From contig CAVVRF010000032.1 in the NCBI GenBank assembly GCA_963750535.1, forward strand, positions 1-64,000: a DNA stretch of 64,000 nucleotides, written 5' to 3'. The notes beneath the pieces were generated by a model that searched no databases, was not told where the DNA came from, and saw only the letters and a program-made list of their open reading frames with translations. Position 1 is the first letter of the stretch. Each line of letters begins with the position of its first letter. Positions 9,337-17,534 of this stretch are shown one piece after another. The stretch is from JAKFWF01 sp963750535. GTDB taxonomy: Bacteria > Pseudomonadota > Alphaproteobacteria > Rhizobiales > Hyphomicrobiaceae. A program made the position numbers and the translations under genes.

Positions 9337-10260
9337 ATGTCAAACGTATCTGCTGCCCTCGTCAAAGAGCTTCGCGAGAAGACCGGCGTCGGCATGATGG
9401 ACTGCAAGCAGGCGCTGGCCGAGACCAAGGGCGACATGGAAGCGGCGATCGACTGGCTGCGCAAGAAGGGCCTGTCGAAGGCCGCCAAGAAGTCGGACCG
9501 GATCGCCGCCGAGGGCCTCGTCGGCATCGTCGCCAGCGGCCGCAAGGGCGCGGTCACCGAGGTCAACTCCGAGACCGACTTCGTCGCGCGCAACGTGCAG
9601 TTCCAGGAGATGGTATCGGCGATCACCCAGGTGTCGTCCACCGCCGGCGGCGACGTCGCGAAGCTGCTCGCCTCCGCCTATCCGGGCAAGAGCGCGACGG
9701 TCGACGCGGTGGTGAAGGAGATGATCGCCACCATCGGCGAGAACATGAACGTGCGCCGCACCGCGACGGTCGCCGTCAAGGAAGGCGTCGTCGCCGACTA
9801 CGTGCACAACAAGGTGGCCGACGGCCTCGGCAAGATCGGCGTGCTGATCGGGCTCGAGAGCAAGGGCGACGAGCCGACGCTGTTCGCCCTCGGCCGCCAG
9901 ATCGCCATGCACGTCGCCGCCCGCAACCCGGTGGCACTCGACCTCTCGGGCGTGCCGGCCGACATTCTGGCGCGCGAAAAGGCCATCCTGCTCGAGAAGA
10001 ACAAGAGCAAGCCGGAGCACGTTCTGGCCAAGATCGCCGAGAGCGGGCTCAAGACCTACGCCAAGGAGAACTGCCTCCTGGAGCAGGCTTTCGTGCTCGA
10101 CGAGACGAAGTCGGTCGCCCAGGTGCTGAAGGAAGCGGCCAAGACGGCTGGCGAGCCGGTGACGATCTCGGCCTACATCCGCTATGCGCTGGGCGAGGGC
10201 ATCGAAAAGAAGACCGAGGATTTCGCCGACGAGGTCAAGAAGGCCGGCGGCGCGGCTTGA
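9337..10260 (+). CDS. tsf: elongation factor Ts
   Basis: Nucleotide exchange factor that regenerates EF-Tu-GTP during translation, 307 residues. The N-terminal UBA-like domain contains VKELREKTGVGMMDCKQAL. It is followed by the EF-Ts signature NSETDFVARN and the dimerisation region. The start ATG at 9337 follows GAGAGGAAC. The upstream frame is open but lacks the conserved N-terminus. It is downstream of rpsB, as in most bacteria, and ends in a strong hairpin terminator. Confidence 0.98.
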   Translation: MSNVSAALVKELREKTGVGMMDCKQALAETKGDMEAAIDWLRKKGLSKAAKKSDRIAAEGLVGIVASGRKGAVTEVNSETDFVARNVQFQEMVSAITQVSSTAGGDVAKLLASAYPGKSATVDAVVKEMIATIGENMNVRRTATVAVKEGVVADYVHNKVADGLGKIGVLIGLESKGDEPTLFALGRQIAMHVAARNPVALDLSGVPADILAREKAILLEKNKSKPEHVLAKIAESGLKTYAKENCLLEQAFVLDETKSVAQVLKEAAKTAGEPVTISAYIRYALGEGIEKKTEDFADEVKKAGGAA

Positions 10261-10298
10261 TCGGAGCGGTCGGAAAGAGACCTGGGCCCAAGACAAAT

Positions 10299-10345
10299 CA
10301 GAGCCGCTTGCAGCGATGCAGGCGGCTCTGAGGCATTTTCAGATT
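10299..10345 (+). terminator. rho-independent-type terminator after tsf
   Basis: CAGAGCCGC (10299-10307) pairs perfectly with GCGGCTCTG (10322-10330). Pairing then continues inward (one T-G wobble, then TTGCA/TGCA-type pairs) to a GCGA tetraloop, giving about 14 bp of stem. A short T-rich tail (ATTTTC) follows. It separates tsf from the convergent outer-membrane protein gene and may serve both. Confidence 0.75.
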
Positions 10346-10357
10346 GAACGAAGGGCT

Positions 10358-11116
10358 TCACTTCAGCGGTTCGATCACCCGCTCCTCGCGTCCGAGCTTG
10401 AAGCTCAGGCGGACACGGACGATGTCGCCGTCCCCGGCAAGCGCGATGTTGTCGACGTCATTGGCCGCGAGCTGCGTCGTCGCGCGCTTCGACTCGAGTT
10501 CATAGTGCTGATACTCGAGGCCGAGGATAACACTTGGCGCAACCGCCCACTCGACACCGCCGCCTGCGAACCAGCCATCGTTCTTCGAGCCGCCCTCGAA
10601 GCCGGGGAACCGCGGTCCGCCGGAGGAGGTGAAGGTGTAGAAACTCTCGAGATCGCCCCTGGCGTAACCGCCGGTGACGAAGAACAGCCAGTTATTGGAC
10701 GCCCAGCCCAGTCGCGGTCCAACCGTGAAAAGCGTGTTCAAGCGGTGATTACACGTGGAATTGGGTTGAATCGGCGGCGGGCACACCTGGTTGGCATCGT
10801 GATCTCCCACTGGCCCACTTAGTCCAGCCTCGACGCCAAGCACGAAGTTGCCGAACTGGTACTGATACCCGACGTGCCCCCCAATGACAGCCGAGCTGAA
10901 TACGGGGTTCAGGACGAACCTTCCGGGAGCTACCGTCTCGGCGTAGTGATCATGCTCGATATTGCCCCACATGCCGCCGAGACTGCCGCCGATGTAGAGG
11001 CCGCTCCAGTTGTAGGACCCGGTTGGCTGAACCGACCCGCCGGCGAAGGCAGATGTCGAAAGGGCCAGAGCCGCCACGGCGGCCAAGCCTGCACTCAGCT
11101 TACTCCCGACTTTCAT
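10358..11116 (-). CDS. outer-membrane beta-barrel protein (Omp25/31-like)
   Basis: Predicted porin-like 8-strand outer-membrane protein of 252 residues. The start ATG at 11116 is chosen because a near-perfect GGAGGGTG ribosome site lies just before it and a signal peptide follows (KLSAGLAAVAALALSTSAFAGG, cleavage after AFA). The mature part alternates aromatic and glycine-rich strands (YNWSGLYIGGSLGG, VGYQYQFGNFVLGVEAG, WFAGGGVEWAVAPSVILGLEY), which is the usual Omp25/Omp31 pattern of Hyphomicrobiales. The C-terminal strand VRVRLSFKLGRE is followed by a short tail. An upstream in-frame start exists but would bury the signal peptide. The role is structural; specificity is unknown. Confidence 0.85.
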   Translation of the reverse strand: MKVGSKLSAGLAAVAALALSTSAFAGGSVQPTGSYNWSGLYIGGSLGGMWGNIEHDHYAETVAPGRFVLNPVFSSAVIGGHVGYQYQFGNFVLGVEAGLSGPVGDHDANQVCPPPIQPNSTCNHRLNTLFTVGPRLGWASNNWLFFVTGGYARGDLESFYTFTSSGGPRFPGFEGGSKNDGWFAGGGVEWAVAPSVILGLEYQHYELESKRATTQLAANDVDNIALAGDGDIVRVRLSFKLGREERVIEPLK

Positions 11117-11439
11117 TACGCACCCTCCGTTTCGCGTACCCCTACGTGATGCTGATGCACTTAATCGGGTACTCGCCCAGGCAGCAATCGGATGGGCGGC
11201 GAACTTCCACACCATGTGTCCGAATCAAACAATGTCCGTAAGTCGACAATTAGTGTGTTATTTCAAATGGCTAAGGCGTGTCTCGGCGTTTCTGATTCGT
11301 GGCAAAAATGTGACTCATAAAGGCAAAAGTGTTTCGAAATTGGAAGTAGTGCTTATCCAAAATTTGATCAAATATCCTCGCGAAGAAGTCACAAGGCTCG
11401 CTGTGAGCGGGCACGTCCGTCCTCTGCATCAACTAGCAA
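11117..11439. other. AT-richer intergenic region, omp promoter area
   Basis: The stretch has clearly lower GC than its surroundings, especially 11240-11400, and holds no convincing gene. It must contain the promoter of the minus-strand outer-membrane protein gene, but no clear -35/-10 pair was found. It borders the MarR-like remnant on its right. Confidence 0.5.
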
Positions 11440-11810
11440 CGCCTCTACGTCCTTGGGCTTTGCCGGACGCCTGGCGCCCCTGTCGGTCAGATCGCAGCGG
11501 TCATGCACATCGACGATGCAGCGGTATCAAACATCTTGGACCGCCTGGAGCGTGGGCTTGGTCGATCGGCGCGCCGACGCAAGCGATGGCCGCAGTGCGA
11601 TCCCGACGATACCCGATAAGGGCAAGCGCCTCGCCCAGGCTGCGGATCAGCGGCTACGAGGTATTGCTTGCCGGACCGTCCGGAAGGTGCTCTCTCAGCC
11701 GTCGTTCATGCCGGTGGACGGAATCGCGCTAGGGACGAGACCGGTCGCGGCGGACCATTTCCCACACCTGCCAGCGATTGCTATGAGAGCGCGGCGGCAA
11801 TTGCGGGAGG
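11440..11810 (+). pseudogene. MarR-family regulator remnant, frameshifted
   Basis: Pieced across two frames, the stretch reads as the winged-helix domain of a MarR regulator: SLGFAGRLAPLSV, then after a shift QIAAVMHIDDAAVSNILDRLE (recognition helix region), then after a second shift GLVDRRADASDGRS (wing) and IPDKGKRLAQAADQRL. The two shifts (about one base lost near 11485, two near 11545) compensate each other. No start codon or N-terminal dimerisation helices are visible. It runs open into pyrH. It is either a decayed regulator or a gene damaged by sequence errors. The family call rests on the wing and DKGKRLAQ motifs. Confidence 0.5.
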
Positions 11811-11815
11811 CGGTG

Positions 11816-12547
11816 ATGACCGGATCGGGCGAACTCATCTACAAGCGGCTGCTGCTCAAGCTTTCCGGCGAGGCGCTGATGGGCAACGGCCAGTACGGCT
11901 TCGACATGAGCGTCGCCATGCGGCTGGCCGCCGACGTCGCCGAGGCGAACCGGGCAGGCTGCACGATCAGCGTGGTGGTCGGCGGCGGCAACATCTTCCG
12001 AGGGCTTGCCGGCGCCGCCAAGGGCATGGACCGGGCGACCGCCGACTACATGGGCATGCTGGCAACCGTGATGAACGCGCTCGCCTTCCAGAACGCGCTG
12101 GAGCAGCTTGGCACGCCGGCCCGGGTGCTGTCGGCGATCCCGATGCCGACGGTCTGCGAAAGCTACGTGCGGCCGAAGGCGCTGCATCACCTCAAGGAGG
12201 GCCGGGTGGTGATCTTTGCCGCCGGCACCGGCAATCCGTTCTTCACCACCGATACCACCGCCGCGCTCCGCGCGGTCGAGATGGGTTGCGACGCGGTGGC
12301 CAAGGCGACGCAGGTCGACGGCGTCTACTCGGCCGACCCGAAAAAGGATCCGACGGCGGTGCGCTACGACCGGCTGACCTATGCCGAGGTGCTCGCTCGG
12401 GATTTGAAGGTGATGGATGGCGCCGCGATCGCGCTTGCCCGCGACAATCAACTTCCGGTAATTGTATTTTCGATCGAGGAGCCGGGAAACCTGTTGAAAG
12501 TGCTGCGCGGGCAGGCGCGTGCAACTCTGGTGACCAACGGCGGTTGA
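11816..12547 (+). CDS. pyrH: UMP kinase
   Basis: Phosphorylates UMP to UDP for pyrimidine nucleotide synthesis; hexameric, amino-acid-kinase fold, 243 residues. Recognisable segments are YKRLLLKLSGEALMG (phosphate binding), VVVGGGNIFRG, TGNPFFTTDTTAALRA and the ATQVDGVYSADPKKDP motif. The ATG at 11816 is preferred over upstream in-frame starts. It has GGGAGG five bases before it, and the protein then begins with the family's usual N-terminus. It opens the pyrH-frr-uppS-cdsA-dxr block, 54 bases before frr. Confidence 0.97.
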   Translation: MTGSGELIYKRLLLKLSGEALMGNGQYGFDMSVAMRLAADVAEANRAGCTISVVVGGGNIFRGLAGAAKGMDRATADYMGMLATVMNALAFQNALEQLGTPARVLSAIPMPTVCESYVRPKALHHLKEGRVVIFAAGTGNPFFTTDTTAALRAVEMGCDAVAKATQVDGVYSADPKKDPTAVRYDRLTYAEVLARDLKVMDGAAIALARDNQLPVIVFSIEEPGNLLKVLRGQARATLVTNGG

Positions 12548-12601
12548 AGGTTGCCTTCGCTCCGCCTCGCGGGGCGGGCGGGGGTGTTGAGGACACGGAC
12601 C

Positions 12602-13171
12602 ATGGCGGCAGCGGCGAAATTCGACATCAAGGAGCTGGAGCGGCGGATGCGCACCGGTATCGACGCGCTGAAGCGCGAGCTGCAGGGCCTGCGCACCGGG
12701 CGCGCCAGCGCCAATCTGCTCGATCCGGTGATGGTCAACGTGTACGGCCAGCGCATGCCGATCAACCAGGTCGGCACGGTATCGACGCCGGAAGCGCGGA
12801 TGATAACGGTGCAGGTCTGGGACAAGGCGACGGTTCCTGCTGTCGACAAGGCGATCCGCGAGGCCAACCTCGGACTCAATCCGATCATCGACGGCACGAT
12901 CATCCGCCTGCCGGTGCCGTCGCTGACCGCCGACCGTCGCGCCGAGCTCGTGAAGCTCGCCCGCAAGTATGCCGAGGAGCACGGCAAGGTCGCCGTGCGC
13001 AACGTGCGGCGCGACGGCATGGAGCTGCTGAAGAAGCTGCAGAAGGACGGCCACATCAGCGAGGACGAGATTCGCAAGAACTCGGATAAGGTGCAGGAGC
13101 TGACCGACCGGGTGATCAAGGAGATCGATACTACGCTCGCCGCCAAGGAAGCTGAGATCAACAAGGTCTGA
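12602..13171 (+). CDS. frr: ribosome-recycling factor
   Basis: Splits post-termination ribosomes together with EF-G. The protein is 189 residues from ATG 12602, which gives the usual family length; upstream in-frame codons only add a non-conserved leader. The signature runs through the helical arm: LRTGRASANLLDPVMVNVYG, VQVWDKATVPAVDKAIREA, and IRLPVPSLTADRR. It lies between pyrH and uppS in the conserved alphaproteobacterial order. Confidence 0.97.
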   Translation: MAAAAKFDIKELERRMRTGIDALKRELQGLRTGRASANLLDPVMVNVYGQRMPINQVGTVSTPEARMITVQVWDKATVPAVDKAIREANLGLNPIIDGTIIRLPVPSLTADRRAELVKLARKYAEEHGKVAVRNVRRDGMELLKKLQKDGHISEDEIRKNSDKVQELTDRVIKEIDTTLAAKEAEINKV

Positions 13172-13211
13172 TCGCGCGTCGCGACAGTCGAACCGGAAAG
13201 CTTCGCCGCCC

Positions 13212-14006
13212 TTGGCAGACACCGAACCAGAGACCGTGCAGGCAAGCTCCTCGCGCCGGGAGCAGCCCGATCCGAACCGCCGCGATGCGCTTGCAGCTCC
13301 GCGGCATGTCGCGATCATCATGGATGGCAACGGCCGCTGGGCCAAGCAGCGCGGGCTGCCGCGCGCGGTCGGCCACAGCAAGGGGGTCGAAGCGGTGCGG
13401 CGCACGGTGCGCGCCGCCATGGAGCTCGGCATCGAGTTCCTGACCATCTACAGCTTCTCGTCGGAGAACTGGTCGCGGCCGGCCGACGAGATCGACGATC
13501 TGATGGGGCTGATCAAGCGCTTCATTCGCCGCGACCTGGCGGAGCTCGACCGCAACGGCGTCGCCATCCGGGTGATCGGCGAGCGCGGCAATCTCGAGCC
13601 CGAGATGCTGGCAATGATCGAGGAGGCGGAACGGCTGACCGCGCGCAACACCGCGTTGAACCTCGTCGTCGCCTTCAACTACGGCGCCCGCGCCGAGATC
13701 ACCAAGGCGGCGCGCGTCCTTGCCGACAAGGTTGCCGCCGGCGAGTTGCGGCCCGAAGCGATCACCGAGGAGCTGTTTGCCGGCGGTCTCGAGACCAGCG
13801 GCATTCCGGATCCCGATCTGCTGATCCGCACCAGCGGCGAGCTGCGGCTGTCGAATTTCCTGCTGTGGCAGGCCGCATATACCGAGTTCGTGTTCCTCGA
13901 CAGCTACTGGCCCGAGTTCGGGCGCGAGCTGCTGCAACAGGCGATCGACCAGTACCGCTCGCGCGATCGCCGCTATGGCGGGCTCTCGAAGCGCTCGACG
14001 GCGTAA
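13212..14006 (+). CDS. uppS: isoprenyl (undecaprenyl diphosphate) synthase
   Basis: Cis-prenyltransferase that condenses isopentenyl diphosphate onto farnesyl diphosphate to make the C55 carrier for peptidoglycan and O-antigen synthesis. It is 264 residues. The catalytic aspartate is in AIIMDGNGRWAKQRGLPR, followed by GHSKGVEAVR, YSFSSENWSRP and the C-terminal DLLIRTSGELRLSNFLLWQ. The start appears to be TTG at 13212 after GGAAAG; the first 30 residues are variable. It is followed twelve bases later by cdsA. Confidence 0.95.
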   Translation: MADTEPETVQASSSRREQPDPNRRDALAAPRHVAIIMDGNGRWAKQRGLPRAVGHSKGVEAVRRTVRAAMELGIEFLTIYSFSSENWSRPADEIDDLMGLIKRFIRRDLAELDRNGVAIRVIGERGNLEPEMLAMIEEAERLTARNTALNLVVAFNYGARAEITKAARVLADKVAAGELRPEAITEELFAGGLETSGIPDPDLLIRTSGELRLSNFLLWQAAYTEFVFLDSYWPEFGRELLQQAIDQYRSRDRRYGGLSKRSTA

Positions 14007-14018
14007 GGCAGCGAAGCC

Positions 14019-14906
14019 ATGCAAGCTGACCCAAACGATCGCGGCGACACGGCACCGGCGAATGCCCAGAAGCTTGCAACCGCCAGCAGGCTTAAGGACC
14101 TCGGCGCCCGCCTGCTGTCGGCGGCGCTGCTGGGCGCCGTGGCGGCCGGCACGCTCTATGCCGGCGTGTTGCCGTTCGCGGCGCTGATCCTGGTCATCAC
14201 GCTACTGATGTGCTGGGAGTGGGGGCACGTCGTGCGCCACGTGGAGGACGTCGACGCGATCCTCATCGTGCACGGCCTGACGGTGGCGACGGCGGTGGTG
14301 CTGGCGGCGCTCGGCTATGCGGCGCTCGCGCTGATCGCGCTGATCGCCGGCACGCTGGTGGTGTCGGTGCTGCGCTTCGGCGAGAAGGCGCGGCTTTCGG
14401 CAATCGGCGTGCTGTACGTCGGCCTGCCGGCGGTCTCACTGATCAGCTTGCGCGGCGGCTACGAGCCCTATGGCCTGCTGGCGGTGCTGTTCGTCATCCT
14501 GGCGGTGATCGCGACCGACACGGTCGCCTATTTTGCCGGTCGCGCGATCGGTGGACCGAAGTTGTGGCCGCGGGTGTCGCCGAACAAGACCTGGTCGGGG
14601 CTCGTCGGTGGTGTCGCCGGCGCCGCGATGGTCGGGGCGGTGTTCGGAGCTGCGCTTGCCGGCGCATCCGCCAGCCGGCTGTCGGTGATCGGATTGACGC
14701 TCGGCCTCGTCGCTCAGGGCGGCGATCTCGCCGAGTCGGCGCTGAAGCGCGGCTTCGGCGTCAAGGATGCGAGCAGTCTCATGCCGGGGCACGGCGGGTT
14801 CATGGATCGGATGGACGGACTGGTAGTCGCCGCCGTCGTCGCCGCGGTGATCGGCCTGGTTCAGAACATCTACGCGCCGGCTCGTGCGCTCCTGTTGGGG
14901 TTCTGA
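14019..14906 (+). CDS. cdsA: phosphatidate cytidylyltransferase
   Basis: Integral membrane enzyme that makes CDP-diacylglycerol, the precursor of all phospholipids. The 295-residue protein has about seven to eight hydrophobic segments. The family signature is near the C-terminus: KRGFGVKDASSLMPGHGGFMDRMDGL, preceded by GRAIGGPKLWPRVSPNKTWSGLVGG. Its stop codon overlaps the dxr start as TGATG, indicating translational coupling. Confidence 0.95.
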   Translation: MQADPNDRGDTAPANAQKLATASRLKDLGARLLSAALLGAVAAGTLYAGVLPFAALILVITLLMCWEWGHVVRHVEDVDAILIVHGLTVATAVVLAALGYAALALIALIAGTLVVSVLRFGEKARLSAIGVLYVGLPAVSLISLRGGYEPYGLLAVLFVILAVIATDTVAYFAGRAIGGPKLWPRVSPNKTWSGLVGGVAGAAMVGAVFGAALAGASASRLSVIGLTLGLVAQGGDLAESALKRGFGVKDASSLMPGHGGFMDRMDGLVVAAVVAAVIGLVQNIYAPARALLLGF

Positions 14907-16078
14907 TGGCAGTTCAGCGGGTCACAGTGCTGGGTGCGACTGGTTCGGTCGGCACCTCCACGCTCGATCTGATCGCGCACGCTCCCGAAGCCTTCGAGGT
15001 CGTGGCGTTGACCGCGCAGACCAGCGTCCAGCGGCTGGCCGACGCGGCGCGGGCGGCGCGGGCGCGGCATGCGGTGATCGGCGATCCGGCCGGCTATCGC
15101 CAGCTCAAGGAGCTGCTGAGCGGCTCCGGCATCGAGGTGGCCGCCGGCCCCGCCGCCCTGGAGGCGGCGGCGACCCTGCCGGCCGACTGTATCGTGGCGG
15201 CGATGACCGGGGCCGCCGGGCTCAGGCCGGCCTTGGCCGGCGTCGCACAGGGCCGGCGGGTGGCGCTGGCCAACAAGGAATGCCTGGTGGCGGCCGGCGA
15301 GCTGTTCATGGCCGCCGTCGCGGCAAGCGGCGCCGAGCTGCTGCCGGTCGACAGCGAGCATTCGGCGGTGCTGCAGGCGCTTGCGGGCGCACGGCCGGAG
15401 ACGATCGAGCGGATCCTGCTGACTGCTTCCGGCGGTCCATTCCGCACCTGGGACCTGAAGCAGCTGGCGGCGGCAACGCCGGAGCAGGCGCTCAAGCATC
15501 CCAACTGGAGCATGGGCCGCAAGATCACGATCGATTCCGCGACCATGATGAACAAGGGGTTGGAGCTGATCGAGGCGTTCCACCTCTTTCCGGTCACCGC
15601 CGGCCAGCTCGACGTGCTGATCCACCCGCAGTCGATCGTGCATGCCTTGGTCGAATACCGCGACGGCTCGGTGATGGCGCAACTCGCCAGTCCCGACATG
15701 CGCACCCCGATCGCCTATGCGCTCGCCTGGCCGGATCGGATGGCGACGCCAACGCCGCGCCTCGATCTCGTCAAACTGTCGACGTTGAATTTCGAGGCGC
15801 CCGATCGGACGCGGTTTCGCGCGCTGGCGCTGGCGGAGGCAGCGCTCGCCAAGGGCGGCAAGGCAACGGCAGTGCTCAACGCCGCGAACGAGATCGCGGT
15901 CGAAGCCTTCCTGCAGCGGCGGATCGGCTTCCTCGACATTGCCGGCACGGTCGAGCGCTGCTTGGAAGCGGCGGAGCTTCGGCATCGTTCATGCAATACC
16001 GGGTCTATCGATGATATACTTAGTCTAGATGCTGATGGACGCAGGCTGGCGCGAGACTTCATCGACGCGCGCCACTGA
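14906..16078 (+). CDS. dxr: 1-deoxy-D-xylulose 5-phosphate reductoisomerase
   Basis: Second enzyme of the MEP isoprenoid pathway: converts DXP to MEP with NADPH. It has 390 residues. The N-terminal NADPH motif is LGATGSVGTSTLDLI. Next come LANKECLVAAGE, the metal/substrate region PVDSEHSA, and TASGGPF. KITIDSATMMNKGLELIEA, VLIHPQSIVHALV and AANEIAVEAFL are equally diagnostic. The isoprenoid made here feeds uppS two genes upstream. Confidence 0.97.
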   Translation: MAVQRVTVLGATGSVGTSTLDLIAHAPEAFEVVALTAQTSVQRLADAARAARARHAVIGDPAGYRQLKELLSGSGIEVAAGPAALEAAATLPADCIVAAMTGAAGLRPALAGVAQGRRVALANKECLVAAGELFMAAVAASGAELLPVDSEHSAVLQALAGARPETIERILLTASGGPFRTWDLKQLAAATPEQALKHPNWSMGRKITIDSATMMNKGLELIEAFHLFPVTAGQLDVLIHPQSIVHALVEYRDGSVMAQLASPDMRTPIAYALAWPDRMATPTPRLDLVKLSTLNFEAPDRTRFRALALAEAALAKGGKATAVLNAANEIAVEAFLQRRIGFLDIAGTVERCLEAAELRHRSCNTGSIDDILSLDADGRRLARDFIDARH

Positions 16079-16131
16079 GTCGACTTGGAACCCGCGGCCG
16101 CATTGGCCCAGCAATCGAATGGAATGAATAG

Positions 16132-17292
16132 ATGAGCTTTATCAACGCACTGGCAGGCGGTGTTGGCGGCTTGCTGTTCGGACTTGCCGCATTCCTGTTC
16201 GTCCTGTCCATCGTCGTGTTCGTGCACGAAATGGGACACTTCCTGGTGGCGCGCTGGTGCAGCGTGAAGGTCTCGGCATTCTCGCTTGGCTTCGGCCCGG
16301 AGATCTACGGCTTCGACGACAAGCACGGCACGCGCTGGCGCTTCGCGTGGATTCCGCTCGGCGGCTACGTCAAGTTCATGGACGATGAGAATGGCGCCAG
16401 CATGCCGATGCGCGAACGGCTGCAGAACATGACGCCGGAAGAGCGGGCGGGCTCGTTCCATGCCAAGCCCTTGTGGCAGAAGGCCGCCGTGGTGGCGGCC
16501 GGACCGATCGCCAATTTCCTGCTGGCAATCGCGATCTTCGCCGTCCTGTTCATGACCGTCGGCGCCGTCAGCACCGCGCCGCGAGTCGATGCCCTGGTGC
16601 CGGGCGGCGTTGCCGAGCGGGTCGGCTTCAAGCCCGGCGACCTGATCGTCGCGATCAATGGCAAACCGATCGATGCTTTTCACGAGTTGCAGCAAAAGGT
16701 GAATGACAACGTAGGGTCGCAGATGACCTTTACCGTCAATCGTGCTGGCGAGATGGTCGAGATCAAGGCCGTGCCGGAACTGTCGGAAGTCTCGGACGGG
16801 CTCGGCGGCAAGGCCAAGATGGGCAAGATCGGCGTGCAGCTCTCGGCCAAGCCGCAGGACTGGAAGCACAAGAGATACGGGCCGATCGACGCAGTGGGGA
16901 TGGGTGTCGAGAAGAGCTATGGCATTGTCAGATCGACATTTGCCTATCTCGGCAATGTAATCATGGGGCGCCAGAGCGCGGATCAACTTGGCGGCCCGGT
17001 TCGAATTGCCAATGCGTCTGGCAAGATTGCCAAGATGGGCTTGGATCAATTGGTGTATTTCGTCGCCTTCATCTCGGTCAGTCTTGGTATGGTCAATCTG
17101 TTTCCGGTGCCGATACTTGATGGCGGCCACCTGACCTTCTACGCGATCGAGGCGCTGCGCGGCAAACCGCTCAACGAGGAGACCCAGGAAATGGCGTTCC
17201 GGGTCGGCTTCGGGCTGATCATGGCACTGATGCTGTTTGCATTTTGGAACGATCGCTTCATCCTGCTCGGTTGGCTGCCGTTCACGGGCTGA
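16132..17292 (+). CDS. rseP: site-2 metalloprotease RseP
   Basis: Inner-membrane zinc protease that performs regulated intramembrane proteolysis of anti-sigma factors and clears signal peptides. The 386-residue protein has HEMGH (H32, E33, H36) in the first membrane segment. A single PDZ domain lies around residues 130-205 (PGGVAERVGFKPGDLIVAINGKP). The third zinc ligand is in NLFPVPILDGGHL near residue 330. Having one PDZ domain rather than two is common in alphaproteobacteria. It directly precedes bamA, consistent with envelope-stress control. Confidence 0.95.
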   Translation: MSFINALAGGVGGLLFGLAAFLFVLSIVVFVHEMGHFLVARWCSVKVSAFSLGFGPEIYGFDDKHGTRWRFAWIPLGGYVKFMDDENGASMPMRERLQNMTPEERAGSFHAKPLWQKAAVVAAGPIANFLLAIAIFAVLFMTVGAVSTAPRVDALVPGGVAERVGFKPGDLIVAINGKPIDAFHELQQKVNDNVGSQMTFTVNRAGEMVEIKAVPELSEVSDGLGGKAKMGKIGVQLSAKPQDWKHKRYGPIDAVGMGVEKSYGIVRSTFAYLGNVIMGRQSADQLGGPVRIANASGKIAKMGLDQLVYFVAFISVSLGMVNLFPVPILDGGHLTFYAIEALRGKPLNEETQEMAFRVGFGLIMALMLFAFWNDRFILLGWLPFTG

Positions 17293-17534
17293 CTTTTTCT
17301 GTCGATGAGCGCCGCGAACAGCCCGCCGAATCGAAGCTTGTGAAGCATTCTTGCCACTTCCAATCGAGTTGCTGAATCGTTAAACGTGCGTTAGCGATGA
17401 GGTGCTTTCGGCGAGGCTGCAACGGGGCAGTGTGCCGGAATGTGGCACTTGATCGTGATCCGGTGTTCCCTGGTACCGACAGGGATAGCCGAGGCACTGG
17501 GGGACTCGGGAAAAATCGAAGGGCAGACGCAGGT

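Noticed and set aside
11214..11732. A 172-codon plus-strand frame between omp and pyrH
   Set aside because: It is out of frame with the MarR-like segments over most of its length and has low-complexity sequence.
11729..13447. A 570-codon open frame antisense to pyrH, frr and uppS
   Set aside because: High-GC codon bias leaves long antisense frames everywhere in this window; the translation has no domain, and the plus strand holds conserved genes.
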